Below are positions 51,035 through 62,569 of a stretch of 64,000 bases of DNA, one piece after another. Under the pieces are notes generated by a model. That model was not told where the DNA came from. It saw only the letters and a list, made by a program, of their open reading frames with translations, and did not search any database. Location: NCBI GenBank assembly GCA_949825065.1, contig OX463854.1, forward strand, positions 11,941,112 to 12,005,111, read 5' to 3'. The translations under genes were made by a program, and so were the position numbers. Position 1 is the stretch's first letter. Each line of letters starts with the position of its first letter. The DNA comes from Odontocerum albicorne. Lineage: Eukaryota; Arthropoda; Insecta; Trichoptera; Odontoceridae.

Positions 51035-54000
51035 CACTTGCCGTACGGTGATGGATAGCGAGTGATCATGACTTATATTTTTTTTATTTTTTCGAAATAT
51101 ACTGCTTGCAGGGTCTTCATACTTTATGTATTCCTCATCGAAACCTCTATGATTTGAATGATGTCATTAGGAAACAAAACATTCATAGTTAATTCAACAG
51201 AAATTAATGATTTTAAATCGCGAATTGACGAAATGTCAAACACTCATTCTTTTTTGACAGTTCGTACGTATAGCGCCCGTTCCAGGGGTCGTCACCAGTT
51301 TTATAATCCTGATTGTTATTTTTTATTCTTATCTGGTATGTTTTTTCTATTATCATTTTTTATCTGGTATGTTATATTGTACCATTACTCTTTTTATAAT
51401 AAATGTACATTTTATTTATTATTTCATTTTCAAAAATATAATAATTGAGATGGCGGGAAATATCGACGGCGATGATAGCGATTTGGAATTTAAGGCGACA
51501 GGCAATATATCAGAATCAGAAGATTTTGTCGAGGTACAGGATGAAGTATATTCTGATTTGGAGACGAGTGAAGAAGACGAAGAAATATTATTTACATCAA
51601 AACATGGATTCGAATGGAGTTCATTACGAGTACCACCTCAATCTTCGAGGCATCGGTCGGGTATCAAATATTCTCATCGAAGATTCTGGACTGAGAAATT
51701 CAAGTATAAATGTACATTCCATAAAAGATATGTGTTGTCTGTTTGTAAATGAAGAGGTGGTAAAAGTGATGTTTAAGAAACAAATCGTCATTTAAATCGA
51801 ATTCATTCAGAAAAGAACCAACCAATATCAAAAGACGAGTTATATGAATTCATTGGAATATTGCTCGCACCTGGCAGAAATCGAACACGAATGCTATCTT
51901 TGAGTGAATTGTGGATAAGTGAAAGTCCCTTTTGCCAGTCATTTTTCACAACAGCTCTGTCTCGAGATAGATTCATCTATATTTACAGTCATATTCGTTT
52001 TGATGATAAAGAAACCCGAGAAGAGAGATATCAGGGTTTTTTCAGATAAATTAGAACCAATTAAGTGGATTTCAAAAATGTTTATGGATATGTGCAAAAG
52101 CAATTATTCTCCATCTTCGAATATAACTGTAGATGAACGTTTGCCAAACTTTAGAGAGAATTGTTCATTTCGCGTGTACATGAAGTCTAAACTTGGTAAA
52201 TATGGCATCAAAATCTGGGTTGCTGCCGACTGCGGCGGCATATGACGCATAACAAATTTACAGGCTTATTCTGGTATGATAAATAATCGTAGAGAGAGAT
52301 AAATCAAGGTAACTGAGTAGTTATAGAAATGGTTCAACCGCAGTATGGCACGAACAGGAGGATAACCACAGGTATTTTTATTACCTCCATCAAATTAGCC
52401 GATAATCTTTTATTAAAAGGTTTAACTCTAACTGGCACGCTTCGAAAAAATAAAAGAGTAATCTCACTTGAATTTATACCGTCTAGAGAGAAAACAATCC
52501 ATAGTAGCTGAAAATAAAATACTTGTTTCGTGTGTACCACAAAAAATAAAGCAGTATTATTATTATCCACTCAATTCAATGATGCAGAAATTGATTATTC
52601 AGAAAAACAAAAGCCACTATAGTAATTATACATCATTATAATAATACGAAAATTGGAGTAGATACGGGAGACCAAATTACTTGAGAGTACTCTTGCTCAA
52701 GGTCAACGAGAAGATGGCCTTTCCGTCTTTTTATGGAAATTATAGATATGGCTGCATTGAATGCATACCTCTTATGGATAGACAAATATCCAGAGTGGAA
52801 ACAAAATAATGAATACCACCGAAAACATTTCACAAGAGAGTTAAGTTTGGAATTGGCAATGCCCAATATCTTAAAAAGGAAAAATAGCAACAAAAAGATG
52901 CTTTTAATACAGTTTTAACATATTGTGGCGAGTCAATATCCGAAACATTAGTAAATAATACCTTGTTGGCACCCCGTGAGGTCCTCAAAAGAGGAAGTTG
53001 TGGGTTTTATTAAAAACATTCGAGAAAAAAAACCAGGCTATTCTGCAATATTTGTCAAACACCTGCGTGTTTAGTACGTAGAATATAGTAAAAAAAAAAA
53101 GTGGTTTCATGCCCCAATTGCGATAACTTTCTCCACAGGATTAAACTTTGATTATATGATATGTTTGTCCTATTTTCAAATTTTCTGTAGTGTTTATATT
53201 TTCCAAATTGCATATATTTTATTGATTTGAATTTCGTGTTTGTTTATATATAATTTTGAATTTCGTGTTTGTTTATACTATATAAATTTCTCGCCCTAAA
53301 ACCTTGATTTTTGAATTTATATATTCATTTTATATTTTGTTTATATGTTATTTATTGTCTTTATTCGAATTATGGTTTTATTGCCAAAAAAATACACGCT
53401 ACATTTTATTGTATAATTTTATGAAAAAAAATTAAAAGGCTGGAAATCTCTTATCACGCATGCGCATTCTGAATGTTGCGCAGACCGAACGACGCAGCGT
53501 AAAAATAATATTCTTATAGAAATGCCTTTCTGTTTTAGCTCTTATTTTATCATTTCTTACCTTTATTTTATATTATTCGACATTTTATTACATAATAAAA
53601 TGATGTTTATAGCTAATAACAAAAAATAACCTAGCAGATTTTGCATAATTTTAATTTGAAACATACATGTTTAGTGTACCCTCAGTGTCCAACGCCGTTC
53701 GTTACTGGCGTAATTTTTTAGCACAGTAAGGGAAGTGTTAAAAGGTTGGAGACCTTTTTTCAGTCATGCGCATTCTGAACGTTGCGCAGACCGAACGACG
53801 CAGTGGGAAAATTATATTCGTATAGAAATGTCACTTCTCTGTTTCAACTATTATTTTATCATTTCTTACACTTATTTTATATTATTCGACATTTTATTAC
53901 ACAATAAAATGATGTTTATAGCTAATTAAAAAAAAAACTAATAGATTTTGCATAATTTTAATTTAAAACATACATTTTTAGTGTACCCTCAGTGTCCAAC

Positions 54001-54040
54001 ACCGTAACTGGCGTAATTTTTTAGCACAGTAAGGGAAGTG
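51035..54040 (+). mobile_element. piggyBac element, ends in TTAA, 3' end duplicated
   Basis: The left end TTAACACTTGCCGTACGG and the right end GGGAAGTGTTAA are inverted around TTAA (51031-51034, 54041-54044), the piggyBac target. Between them lies a broken piggyBac transposase. The terminal 3' block is present twice (53432-53737 and 53738-54041), and each copy ends AAGGGAAGTGTTAA. Confidence 0.9.
51448..53140 (+). pseudogene. piggyBac transposase, inactivated
   Basis: piggyBac transposases excise and insert at TTAA. Here MAGNIDGDDSDLEFKATGNI starts an acidic N-terminus. After a frameshift come ELYEFIGILLAPGRNRTRML and SLSELWISESPFCQSFF, then MSRDRF-like and IYSHIRFDDKETREERYQ. Next are LEPIKWISKMFMDMCKSNYS and ITVDERLPNFRENCSFRVYM, which carries the first acidic catalytic residue in VDERL, and IKIWVAADCGG (second). 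The MEIIDMAALNAYLLW and IDKYPEW segment and a Cys-rich C-terminus (FCNICQTPACL) follow. At least four frameshifts and stops break it. The homologous order is complete, so the copy is a full-length fossil. Confidence 0.9.
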
Positions 54041-54041
54041 T
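53432..54041 (+). repeat. Tandem duplication of the piggyBac 3' terminal region
   Basis: The two copies, 306 and 304 bp, both begin TTAAAAGG and share TCATGCGCATTCTGAACGTT, GCGCAGACCGAACGACGCAG and the terminal CACAGTAAGGGAAGTGTTAA. They differ by about a dozen substitutions and small indels. TTAA sits exactly at the junctions. Confidence 0.93.
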
Positions 54042-54189
54042 TAAGAGATAATTGAAAAAAACATTACGTTTCTCAGAAAAATCTTACGTCCTTATTTTCT
54101 TTTCTTTTCCTCTCTTCCCCTTGAACTAATTCCTTTCCTCTACTTCAACCATTATTGTTCAGAGATTTATCGTTTTTTACACATATTTT

Positions 54190-54360
54190 ACATGTATACA
54201 TTCATACCATTACGCCATTTCTTTATCGGGGTAGGCAGCGATGATTGATTGTCAGACTTTTCGTTCCCGATACACATACTAAACCTCTTCTAAATCCATA
54301 AACCTTCACAAATCCAACGATTTCTCTGACTTTTTGCCTTGTTTTTTTCTTTCAAAATAT
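54190..54360 (-). pseudogene. LINE 3' terminal block
   Basis: CATACCATTACGCCATTTCT, TTATCGGGGTAGGCAGCGAT and CATAAACCTTCACAAATCCA are the terminal part of the 16390-17010 LINE family. It breaks off at about 54360. Confidence 0.65.
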
Positions 54361-54534
54361 TGGTTGGAAGATGTACAAGATGTACAAAGGAACGAAAATA
54401 AAAAAAGTAAAATTATTTACTAGTTTTGAATATTCTTAAATGACACATTAATTGAATTATTATAATTTAATACAATATATGCCTTGTTTTTATGAGACAT
54501 GTTTTGACCCAAAAAGGTTGCAAATGTTATACGA

Positions 54535-54800
54535 GGTAGTGTAATGACCTTCATGGTCTAGTAGACTATTAATGAGACGTCTATCTGCCACCTCTCCTCC
54601 ACCAGGTAGGAATAATACATAAAGTAGATTCTAAATATAAATCGTTGATGAAAGTATACATTACGTTATTATGCTATAGACATTCACGGCTTAAGTGGTA
54701 ACACATCTGTCTACCGATCTAGGCGATGCGAGTTCGATTTTTACAAAAACTGTGTCTGGTTTTTACTTTAGAAATCTTTAAGCTTGTTATGGACAAATAT
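54535..54800 (+). mobile_element. Two SINE heads
   Basis: TGACCTTCATGGTCTAGTAG (54548) and TTCACGGCTTAAGTGGTAAC with ATGCGAGTTCGATTTTTAC (54684-54744) are A-box and B-box-like tRNA heads. The second is the better. Bodies are decayed. Confidence 0.5.
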
Positions 54801-56040
54801 AAACAAAAGTATCTCCGTTACTTAGTTGGCCTAACGAAGGGTGAAGGGGAATTTATTTTACATGATTATTCAAGTATATTTCACAAAATTGTTTCTTTTG
54901 TTGCTCTACTATATTTATTTATTTTATAAAAAAAAGAATCAAGAAAAAATAATCTGTATTAACTTTTTAATTACAAAGTCTAATATTAAAACGACCATAG
55001 ATATATTAATTAGCGACTTATATTACAAAAACGGCTATACATATATTAATTAGCGAATTATATAACAAAAATAAAAAAGTGCTTGAAAAAACTGATAAGT
55101 TTTAAAATCTAGTCAAGGTAATTTAAAAATAACATTTCACATTTTCCACGTTTTCATGGTACAAAATGTTTTTGACGTCTAGACTGAAAGTTATCTTTGT
55201 AAAATTTCAGTTCTGCAAATCATTTAAGAAAAAAGCTCCAAAGAAAACAAAGACTATTTCCAATGAATGAGAAAACTAAATGTATTTTACATTTCCAAAT
55301 TTAATACCACAAAAATATAAAACAATTATCTTGGTTTAAAATATGATATAACAATAATATTCTCAGAAATATTTGTAATGAAAAAAAATCAAATTAAGTA
55401 TTATTTAAAAGCGCCTGTTGAACAATGATAATATATTTTGTATTTAAGTTGAATTATAAATATACTCGTAATACAGATTGGGGTAGAAAAACCTATATTA
55501 CCATATAAGTGAGTAATTGGTTGATGTTGTAGAACTGTAAATGGTTGTTGGTCATGAGTGGACATTTGTCGAGTTGATCATGGTGTGTGTAACTTCCTTA
55601 CAATACACAAAAACTGCGTTATTTGAAAAAGAAAAATATCCTCACCCCGCAAGAAATATTCAAATAACAATTTTTAGAATAAAAACAATTAATATTTATT
55701 GAACAAGGATATCAACTTTTACTAGTTTTATCCTATCAAATAACTTTGTTTTTATCAAAATGAGAAAACATATGAAATGGAATCTGAAAAATGTATAATG
55801 TAGTTTTCTCACTGTATATTGGAATTAGTCCTCACATAAATGAAATACCTGTCGGGAATAAATTGGAATTAAATTCCGTTCTGAGATTTTGTGAATTTAG
55901 CCATTTAGTTCACAATTAGTATAAAACGTTTTTAGAACATTCCGATGGACAGAGAGAATGTCAATTTAGTTAAATATTTGATCATTTTGAACGAACTTAG
56001 ATTTTTTTTAAATAAAAAAATAATAATGAAAGTCTCTATG
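54800..56040. other. AT-rich intergenic stretch, no gene recognised
   Basis: Only low-complexity AT sequence was seen, with a short duplication ATATATTAATTAGCGA at 54998 and 55035. No ORF with a family match. Confidence 0.45.
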
Positions 56041-56090
56041 CGCTTTAGTAGTGTTTCTTAAACTATGGATAGTAAAGTCCAGGGGGTTGC
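56040..56090. mobile_element. Possible hAT terminal fragment
   Basis: TAGTGTTTCTTAAACTATGG and AAAGTCCAGGGGGTTGCAGG resemble a CAGTG-type hAT end. The match is short and no opposite end was found. Confidence 0.3.
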
Positions 56091-56119
56091 AGGGAAATAT
56101 ATCGCAAAATCGTCAAAAA

Positions 56120-56250
56120 TGTGCACAGTGGTGCGCCAGTGTCAATTTGGATGTATGGAAGCGAAGCCTTATCACTGAGAGAACAGTATAAAAGCTGAAT
56201 AAATTAGGTTGAAATGCGTACCTTGCGTAGAATATGGTTTAACGATTGTA
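56120..56250 (+). pseudogene. LINE RT C-terminal scrap
   Basis: APVSIWMYGSEAL and then EMRTLRRIWFN are the LVP.L.YGSE and INAVEMRALRR segments of the LINE family. The fragment ends exactly where the Penelope-type element begins, so that element inserted into it. Confidence 0.65.
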
Positions 56251-56298
56251 ATTTGTTTTTATCAAACACTGTTTATTCCACTTTTTGTAACGGTATAA

Positions 56299-56336
56299 CC
56301 CTACCGGTTTCAAGGCTTTCACCTCATCATCAGGGG
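56299..56336 (-). ncRNA. Hammerhead-ribozyme-like motif
   Basis: Identical in layout to 17919-17956: stem I CCC/GGG, CUGAUGA, extra U, stem II GAGG/CCUU, GAAA, palindrome ACCGGU, GUA. Here it lies downstream of and on the same strand as the GIY-YIG remnant, the position expected for a Penelope terminal repeat. Confidence 0.55.
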
Positions 56337-56385
56337 AGCGCAAACAAGACTAAATGCTGTTCGAACTGGTACCGATATACACGCT

Positions 56386-56930
56386 TCAACGGTTGGGGAC
56401 TGGGGGCTGAGGGAGGCATGGGACAACCTCGGCGAGCAGCGGAGAGATTCTCGGGATATATGTGTTTGCCAGATGTTCACATCGATGCACTGACTTATGG
56501 GTAGAAATTTCTAGGGCCTCTAATCTGTCAAATTTTTTTCCATTACTTCTGATGTGTAAGAATTTGGCATCATCGATAGAAAATGTATGGTTTTCACTTT
56601 GACAATGATTAGCCATTTCAGAATAAATTAGAGGATTTGTTAAGGCGGATTTGTGTTCACGAAATCTCTTTTCAAAAGATGTACCTGTCTTTCCTATATA
56701 GAAATTATCACAGTCAGCGCATAAAAGTTTATACACACCACTGTTGCTAAGTAGTCCATTTTTGCCTTTCCGGTTAAATAAGAGTTTCTGGAGATTAAAA
56801 TTAGTGTAAAAAGTTGGCTTTATGTGACTTGGTTTTTTTTTGGTTATTTCGTATACGTTTTTTATAAATAGGACTTTGCTCCATTTATAGGTATGCTTAT
56901 AGGTGTCGTTAAATATATGATCTTTTATAA
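56386..56930 (-). pseudogene. Penelope-like GIY-YIG endonuclease domain
   Basis: Penelope-like retroelements join a reverse transcriptase to a C-terminal GIY-YIG endonuclease. From 56930 the minus strand reads YKHTYKWSKVLFIKNVYEIT (linker), LLSNSGVYKLLCADCDNFYI and GKTGTSFEKRFREHKSAL. VYKLLC and FYIGKTG form the GIY-YIG core, with Arg in KRFREH as the expected catalytic arginine. E at EALEIS (about residue 79 of the 116-residue frame) could be the conserved glutamate. Two Cys (LLCADCDN) belong to the usual CxxC. No in-frame stop occurs over more than 180 codons. A TAA just upstream truncates it, so only the domain remains. A matching fragment is at 21536-21830. Confidence 0.88.
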
Positions 56931-57055
56931 GTTACTTTTTTTTTTTTAAACCGTTACAAAAAGTGGAATAAACACTGTTTTATAAAACAAATTACAATGT
57001 CTTTAAACCTCTAGAATGTTAATGCCTTAACTGTAAATAATATAAATAATGGTTT

Positions 57056-58010
57056 AACAATGTTTGATACACTAAAAAAAATATCAAATCAAGGTTAACT
57101 ATTTGTTACAACGGGCGTTATAAACTTAATAAAGGGAGTGATCCTGATATGGTTTAATCGCATTCAGAGTATGAGTTGCGAAAGATTTACGAAAAAAATT
57201 TCTGAAATGAAAGGAGAGCGAGAAAAGAGTACTAGAACTATCTAATTTGCAAAAAATGTAATTCAGGGAAATATTAGATGTATGAGAAACATGAGAGCAT
57301 GTATGACGAGATGTATGGATGTGGACAAGGTAAGAGATGTGTACATGGATAAAAATGCGTTGATATCTGTCATCTCTGCCTTCTTCAAAAGGACATGACG
57401 TGATGGTATGTAAGTAAATAATATAGTTTTAAGCCGAGGAATGAATAAATTGATGGTACTCAAGTTTTCATTTTCAACCAAAAAAAAAAAAAATGTATTT
57501 AGATGTATCAAAACATTAATTTTGTCTACAATTCTGGCAATACTTTGTGAATGTCTTTACGTTAGAAAGGCGGGTGTATCCTAAAATGAAAGGGAGTTTT
57601 TAGGTGGCGTGCACTAATTAATACCAGTGTACATAACCCATTTCATTCCACGGTTGTGTAAAAGCAATTAAGGGGAACAACCGACAGTTGCAACTCGTTA
57701 TGAATATAAAATTAATCAACTGAATATTTATTTCCTGCGTTATTTTGAAAGGGTGGATGGGGGATTTTGAAGAGGGACTACTTGCAGGTACGAAAAGTTG
57801 CCAGGTAGAGCTTAGGTTAGTGAAAATACTTTCAAGGGGGTATTCTAAAACTCGACGCTCTTAAAATCTGAATATTTTAATACTCTACATATTTTATTGA
57901 TTGCGATTTTTTAATTTTAAGTTAATATATATTTTTTTCATTTTGGTCTCGTTATACCTCTACTTAGTTCTTTATTCATGTCAGATATATAAATATTTGA
58001 TTCGTAAGTC
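57056..58010. other. Intergenic stretch with LINE tail
   Basis: The plus-strand trace 57190-57420 (TGGATGTGGACAAGGTAAGA, CATCTCTGCCTTCTTCAAAA, GACATGACGTGATGGTATG) is the 3' end of the 16390-17010 LINE family. The rest shows no gene. Confidence 0.5.
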
Positions 58011-58019
58011 TTTCAAAAC

Positions 58020-58935
58020 AAATCCTCTCTTCTTCTTCTTCTTCTTTTAGGCCTGTTGGCCTGTTATGGTCCTGCATCATCGTTTCTCTCTTGTGACGTC
58101 GACTGCCAGCTGTCTTTCCATCTTTGGGGAGGTCATCCTGGAGGTCTGCTTGCTTGAAGGATACTGTCCCTGGCCATTCTTACGGCTCTTGGTTCTGCTA
58201 TTCTGGATACATGCTCGTTCTAGAACCTTTTTCTCTGTCGTATCCATCTGACAATATCTTCGATTTCGCACATCCTTCGAATTTCTGTGTTTCGTTTTTG
58301 CCAGCGATACTCCTGAGTACCTTCATTGCGCTAGTTCGAAGGAGATTTTTAGTTCTGACAGTGTCGGCTCTGAACTTTATGCTGTATGTCATTATGGGGC
58401 GGACACAGGTTTTGTATATCCTCACCTAGCTTTGGATGTTCATATACTTTTTTTTCCCGATAGTGTTCTTTAAACATCTGGAAATAGCTGCGGCCTTTTG
58501 AGATTGTTCAAGTACTTCGCCATAGAGGTCATTATTGCACATTATGCTAGCACCCAAGTATTTAAATTTTGTAACTTGTTCAATTGGTGTGTCATTGATC
58601 GCTACACTGCATCCAGCTTGCTCTCTGGCTAGAGTCATGCTTTTAGTCTTGCTGATGGAGATAGACATGTTGTATTTTTTGGAAGCAGTGTGGAATCGAT
58701 GTAGCATTTGTTGCAGGTTTTCCTTTGATTCGGCTATGATGGTGGCATCGTCAGCATAACTTATGATGTTTAGCATATTGTCACCCATCTTGTATCCCAG
58801 GTTAAGGTCGGCAACTTGTTCTATAATTTCATCCATAATCAAGTTAAATAGAAATGGGCTTAAACTATCTCCTTGTCTTACTCCGGTTGGTGTTGGAACG
58901 TCATTAGAGAGTTCTCCGTCTACGCGAAGAATTTA
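58020..58935 (-). pseudogene. RTE-like reverse transcriptase, YADD to C-terminus
   Basis: From 58935 the minus strand reads GVRQGDSLSPFLFNLIMDEI and IEQVADLNLGYKMG, then ISYADDATIIAESKENLQQM with catalytic YADD, SISKTKSMTLAR, VTKFKYLGASIMCNNDLYGE and VRIYKTCVRPIMTYSIKF. After frameshifts near 58430 and 58300 come MKVLRSIAGK and ILSDGY-like remnants. It ends in (GAA)n at 58026-58048. GVRQGDSLSP and YADD make the RT assignment firm. The fingers and endonuclease are absent, so this is a typical 5' truncation. Confidence 0.9.
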
Positions 58936-58939
58936 GATT

Positions 58940-59690
58940 TATGTCTCTAATGGTTTTGGCGAAAAAATCCTCTCAATATGGCTAAAGCATCTCTAGATTA
59001 TTTTCTAAATTCAGTTGAGTTGTCTGAAAATTTATTTCATAATTTTAAGTCAAATTAAATTTTCACCAACTATTCGTTGTCGATGGTTTTTAGTATTTTT
59101 AATATCTTGGAAAATTTCGTATCGTAGAAAGCTGGCTATTTTTTTTTATCAAAGTCTTGATTTGATCGTAACCAGAATTCCAGAGCGGACACCATCTCCG
59201 AGTGTTGTATCATGGATTATTTCAAATCACAAGATCGTTTACTGTATCGTCGCAATACACTCTCTATTTTTTTAAAGTTTATGTTGAATTTTTCCTTTGC
59301 CTTAGTAAAAAAGCACCGACCACCGAAAAACAGCTTATCTTGTTTCATCTTCAAACTTATGTAAATAAAATTCGGTCTTGCGATTTGAGTAAACAATTGC
59401 CAAAAAATGCAATAAGCTATTACTTTTCATAATAATATACATTCAGCAAGTTTGAAAAGAAGTTAACAAAGGAAATTTTGTCTGAACGACTTGTGTCTAA
59501 GAAATACGAAACTACTTTCCGGACAGCAAATTACTTAAAACATCCATATCGAAGAAAGAGTTATCCTTTTTAAATCATTCCTTTCTGTATCATACTCGTA
59601 CAATGTGATACTTGATTTGCCCTCTGCCAATTTCAAAAATAGACATGGTATGTATGTATAATTTTAAGCAATTTTTGTTACATATGTCAC
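58940..59690. other. AT-rich stretch, open frames unassigned
   Basis: Frames at 59015-59275 and 59202-59432 are open but have no recognisable motifs. No other structure was seen. Confidence 0.35.
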
Positions 59691-59697
59691 AACATAC

Positions 59698-59870
59698 AGT
59701 CTTCGTGGCCCAGTTGGTGAGACACTTGATTTCCACTTGGGGGTTTCGGGTTTGATGCGTGATGGTATCCAATTTTATTAAAAAGGGGTTCACTCTTGTT
59801 TTTAATCTAGGCCTTTTTATCTGATTAAAAAATAATGACTCATGGCAATAAATCTAATAAAAAAGGTGTA
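59698..59870 (+). mobile_element. tRNA-derived SINE
   Basis: TCTTCGTGGCCCAGTTGGTG (A box) and GGGTTTCGGGTTTGATGCGT (B box) are followed by GTATCCAATTTTATTAAAAA, GGTTCACTC..TTTTTAATCT, AGGCCTTTTTATCTG and ATGGCAATAAATC, as in the SINE at 9206. Confidence 0.8.
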
Positions 59871-60084
59871 AAGCATGCCCCGATTGCATACCAAACTCGA
59901 ACTATTAAATTAAAATTGATCCCAGTCTGGTACCATCAACCAACCGAAAATAATCCCAGTCGGGTTGCTATATCGTTAGTAGGACACTGACCTTGGAAAG
60001 ACTTTCTTCAGTCATCCGATGGGGCAAAGGAGAGTAGTAAAACTAAAGTTGAGATAGTCGGATGGTGTGACAAAGAACTCACGT

Positions 60085-60200
60085 GCACTGGGTTAATCAA
60101 TTGACGAGGGATGCTGCTGAGAGAAGTAGTTGGCAAAGAATTCTGCAGGCAGCTTTAACCTATCCTGGACTGTAGCTTGATAAAGATGATGATTTGTAAC
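60085..60200 (+). pseudogene. LINE C-terminal tail
   Basis: One frame reads TRDAAERSSWQRILQAALTY then PGL and a stop, the R..A.DR..W...L closing segment common to insect LINE RTs. It ends in AAGATGATGATT, a short tandem tail. Confidence 0.55.
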
Positions 60201-60299
60201 TTCCAATACAAACCTTATTTACACTTTATACTAAGTTATCAATTATCAACTACACACAGATAAGTGAAATCTATTTTAATGAAGAAAAACAGAAGTTGA

Positions 60300-60600
60300 A
60301 TGAAGTGAGTAAGAATGAATGTGAACTTAAGGCCAAGTATTATATAAGATCAAGAAGAGGACTTTGAGAAGGTTTGAACAAATATACAGTGCAAATTTTA
60401 GTAGGAGTGGTAGAGGAAGGCCAAGAAAAGTATAATTGAATCAAGTTAATGATATTTTGAAAGAAGGAAATGTAAAATGTCAAAATAATCTGTATACTAT
60501 AAGTTATTTGTTGATGAAGACGAGGTAAAAGAGGTATGTCGTAAAAGGTAAGTCAGGCACTCTTTCCTTTCTGTCTACTCCAACAGGGAAACGGTTTATT
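60300..60600 (+). pseudogene. LINE RT C-terminus and 3' end
   Basis: Remnants RLRRFEQIYSANFSRSGRGR and RPRKV (GRGRPRK), then LLVDEDEVKEVC.KR and TTTCTGTCTACTCCAACAGG, are the C-terminus and terminal block of the 16390-17010 family. Confidence 0.65.
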
Positions 60601-62269
60601 TATATTTATGTACGACAAAAATGCAAAGATAAAATACCTTCGTATATTAACTTAAAAGTAGGAACATGAATAAAAAATAAAATGTGTGTTGACTTAGTAT
60701 TGAGTATTAAATCTCCTTGCTACTTCGAATTGCTAAAATTTTAAATAATCGTGGCTTTGGGAAATTTCTGGTATTGACGTTACATAGTTTTTAGTTTTGC
60801 TTGAAGATTTCAAAACACCCAGTTCTTGAGGGGTAAGATTTTGGCAAATTGGCCCTGCCTTTAGAGGTGCATAATATTATTATCAAACACGAGAAAGCCC
60901 AAGAGTAAATCATGGGAATAAATTATGGTTTAATCACATTGTTTCCATAAATTTAATATGCACAATGTATAAATTGTTAGTCAACTCTTTCAGTACCAGA
61001 AAAGCATTTTGTAAGAACGTTTATGAGGTTAAAATAAATGATTAAATTTAAGAGTTTTTTAACTTTTTATTTATTAGAGATGCGACGAGAAAGATCTAAC
61101 AATAAATGTGGCGAAATCTATAGTCACGGTTATTAAAAAGAGTGCAAGGAAAAGTAAATGCGGTATATGGGCGAGCAATGAAATATAAGAACAAATTAAA
61201 GAATTCTGCTTTTGAGTTTGTATTTACTCACATGGTCCTTCGGAGTCTTGATCGAATCAGCTCCAAGGAAATCTTTGCTTATTAAAGAGTTGAGGAGTTG
61301 GCCTACTGTTCCTGAGACCTGGAAGAAACTCCAAAGAAGACTCGTCGTAGAATTTTATTCACAAAAATCTGATTCTTGCAGCCTACCGAAAAAGCCTACA
61401 CGAAAAAATAAATGTCGTATTTTCCTTATCTTACGAACCTAAAGATCTTTTCAGCGTTAATTGGTAAATCCCTTTCAACTGGTAAATCACACAAAAAACT
61501 TTTAAATAAAATAAATATATAAAGATGCTTCTAAAGTTTTGAAATTTATGACAATGATTAACTATTTTATTTTCTTCGTGACTTCCGTGGCTTAGTTGTA
61601 AGAGATTCCCGTATATTAAAAAATCCGTTAGATTATACTGTGTACAACGAAAATGTATATAAAAAGTACGAATCAAGTCACTTTTGAATTACAGACATGA
61701 ATTACAGAATTAATACCCAGAAAAAACTGGGTATTAATTAAAATTCAACCAGCAATTTTTAAATATGCAGACATGTATCTTGTTAACATTTTTTTTTACT
61801 TTTAAATAAACGCCTCCTATATGAAGTGATATTTTTTTGAATAATTGATGTTATAGAATAATAAAGCATAAGTTGGAACTGAAAGGGTAAACGAAGGTAT
61901 ATAAAGGGCTTTCGTCTTTTCAACTAAACCTCAAGGATTCAGTACGCTGTAGATATTTAAAAATGTCTTGATATCTGAAAATCATGAAGATGCCTATAAT
62001 TACTAAGAAATAAATTTAAAATTTCAGAAATGTCTTGTTTTGAAAATTTCTACTAGGAAAATGGCTTTTAATTCTCTTTATTTTCTTTTATATTCATTCT
62101 CCCTTCACTCGTTTCAGTTTCTGCTTGATAGCTTGCGCAAGAATGAAAAACCACCCTTTGAAACTTTTCAATAAAGTTCAATATTAAGATGTTGACTTCA
62201 CTTGAAAAAAATAATTTTTTTTGAGCATCATTTCATCTTCACACAAAAACAATATTTTTATAATTTCTT
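60601..62269. other. Intergenic stretch, no clear gene
   Basis: Near 61077-61400 short frames (CDEKDLTINVAKSIVTVIKK, KSLLIKELRSWPTVPETWKK) look protein-like but match no family I know. The SINE remnant at 61577-61660 (GACTTCCGTGGCTTAGTTGT and a shared tail) is the only assigned element. Confidence 0.35.
61577..61660 (+). mobile_element. SINE fragment
   Basis: GACTTCCGTGGCTTAGTTGT AAGAG is an A-box head directly fused to GTTAGATTATACTGTGTACA and ACGAAAATGT, a tail form also seen at 48150. The middle is deleted. Confidence 0.55.
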
Positions 62270-62274
62270 GATAA

Positions 62275-62445
62275 CCTTAATGACCTAGTCAGGGAGATGT
62301 TTTTATTTCATCTCGAGGTTTCGGGTTCGATTTCTAATGCTGCAAAAATAAAAGGGTTAGTTTGGTTTCCTCGATATGAAATGCCGCTGTTCTATGTGCG
62401 CCAACACGTACGATGCCGAATTGCGAATAACTAGTTTAATTTATT
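62275..62445 (+). mobile_element. tRNA-derived SINE
   Basis: ACCTTAATGACCTAGTCAGG (A box), GAGGTTTCGGGTTCGATTTC (B box) and TGCTGCAAAAATAAAAGGGT, then a body with GATATGAAATGCCGCTGTTC, unlike the other SINEs here, so a second subfamily may be present. Confidence 0.7.
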
Positions 62446-62569
62446 GATTCTAATCTAAGCAATGTTTTCAACGCTTTTTGCAGTCTATATTTTTGGTGGC
62501 ATTTACTTTAATTTTAAGTCAAATTTATATTTTGATAAAAACAACAACGACGAAAATATTGTCATTATA

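Larger units (their letters stand above)
56245..57055 (-). mobile_element. Penelope-like element, 3' part, with inverted terminal piece
   Basis: On the minus strand: an inverted terminal piece (56950-57000), a GIY-YIG coding remnant (56386-56930), then a terminal repeat with a hammerhead-like core (56245-56340). The repeat equals the arms of the hairpins at 9721 and 17866, and CTAGAATGTTAATGCC matches their flank. The upstream reverse transcriptase is missing. Inverted terminal repeat pairs are a known Penelope feature. Confidence 0.85.
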
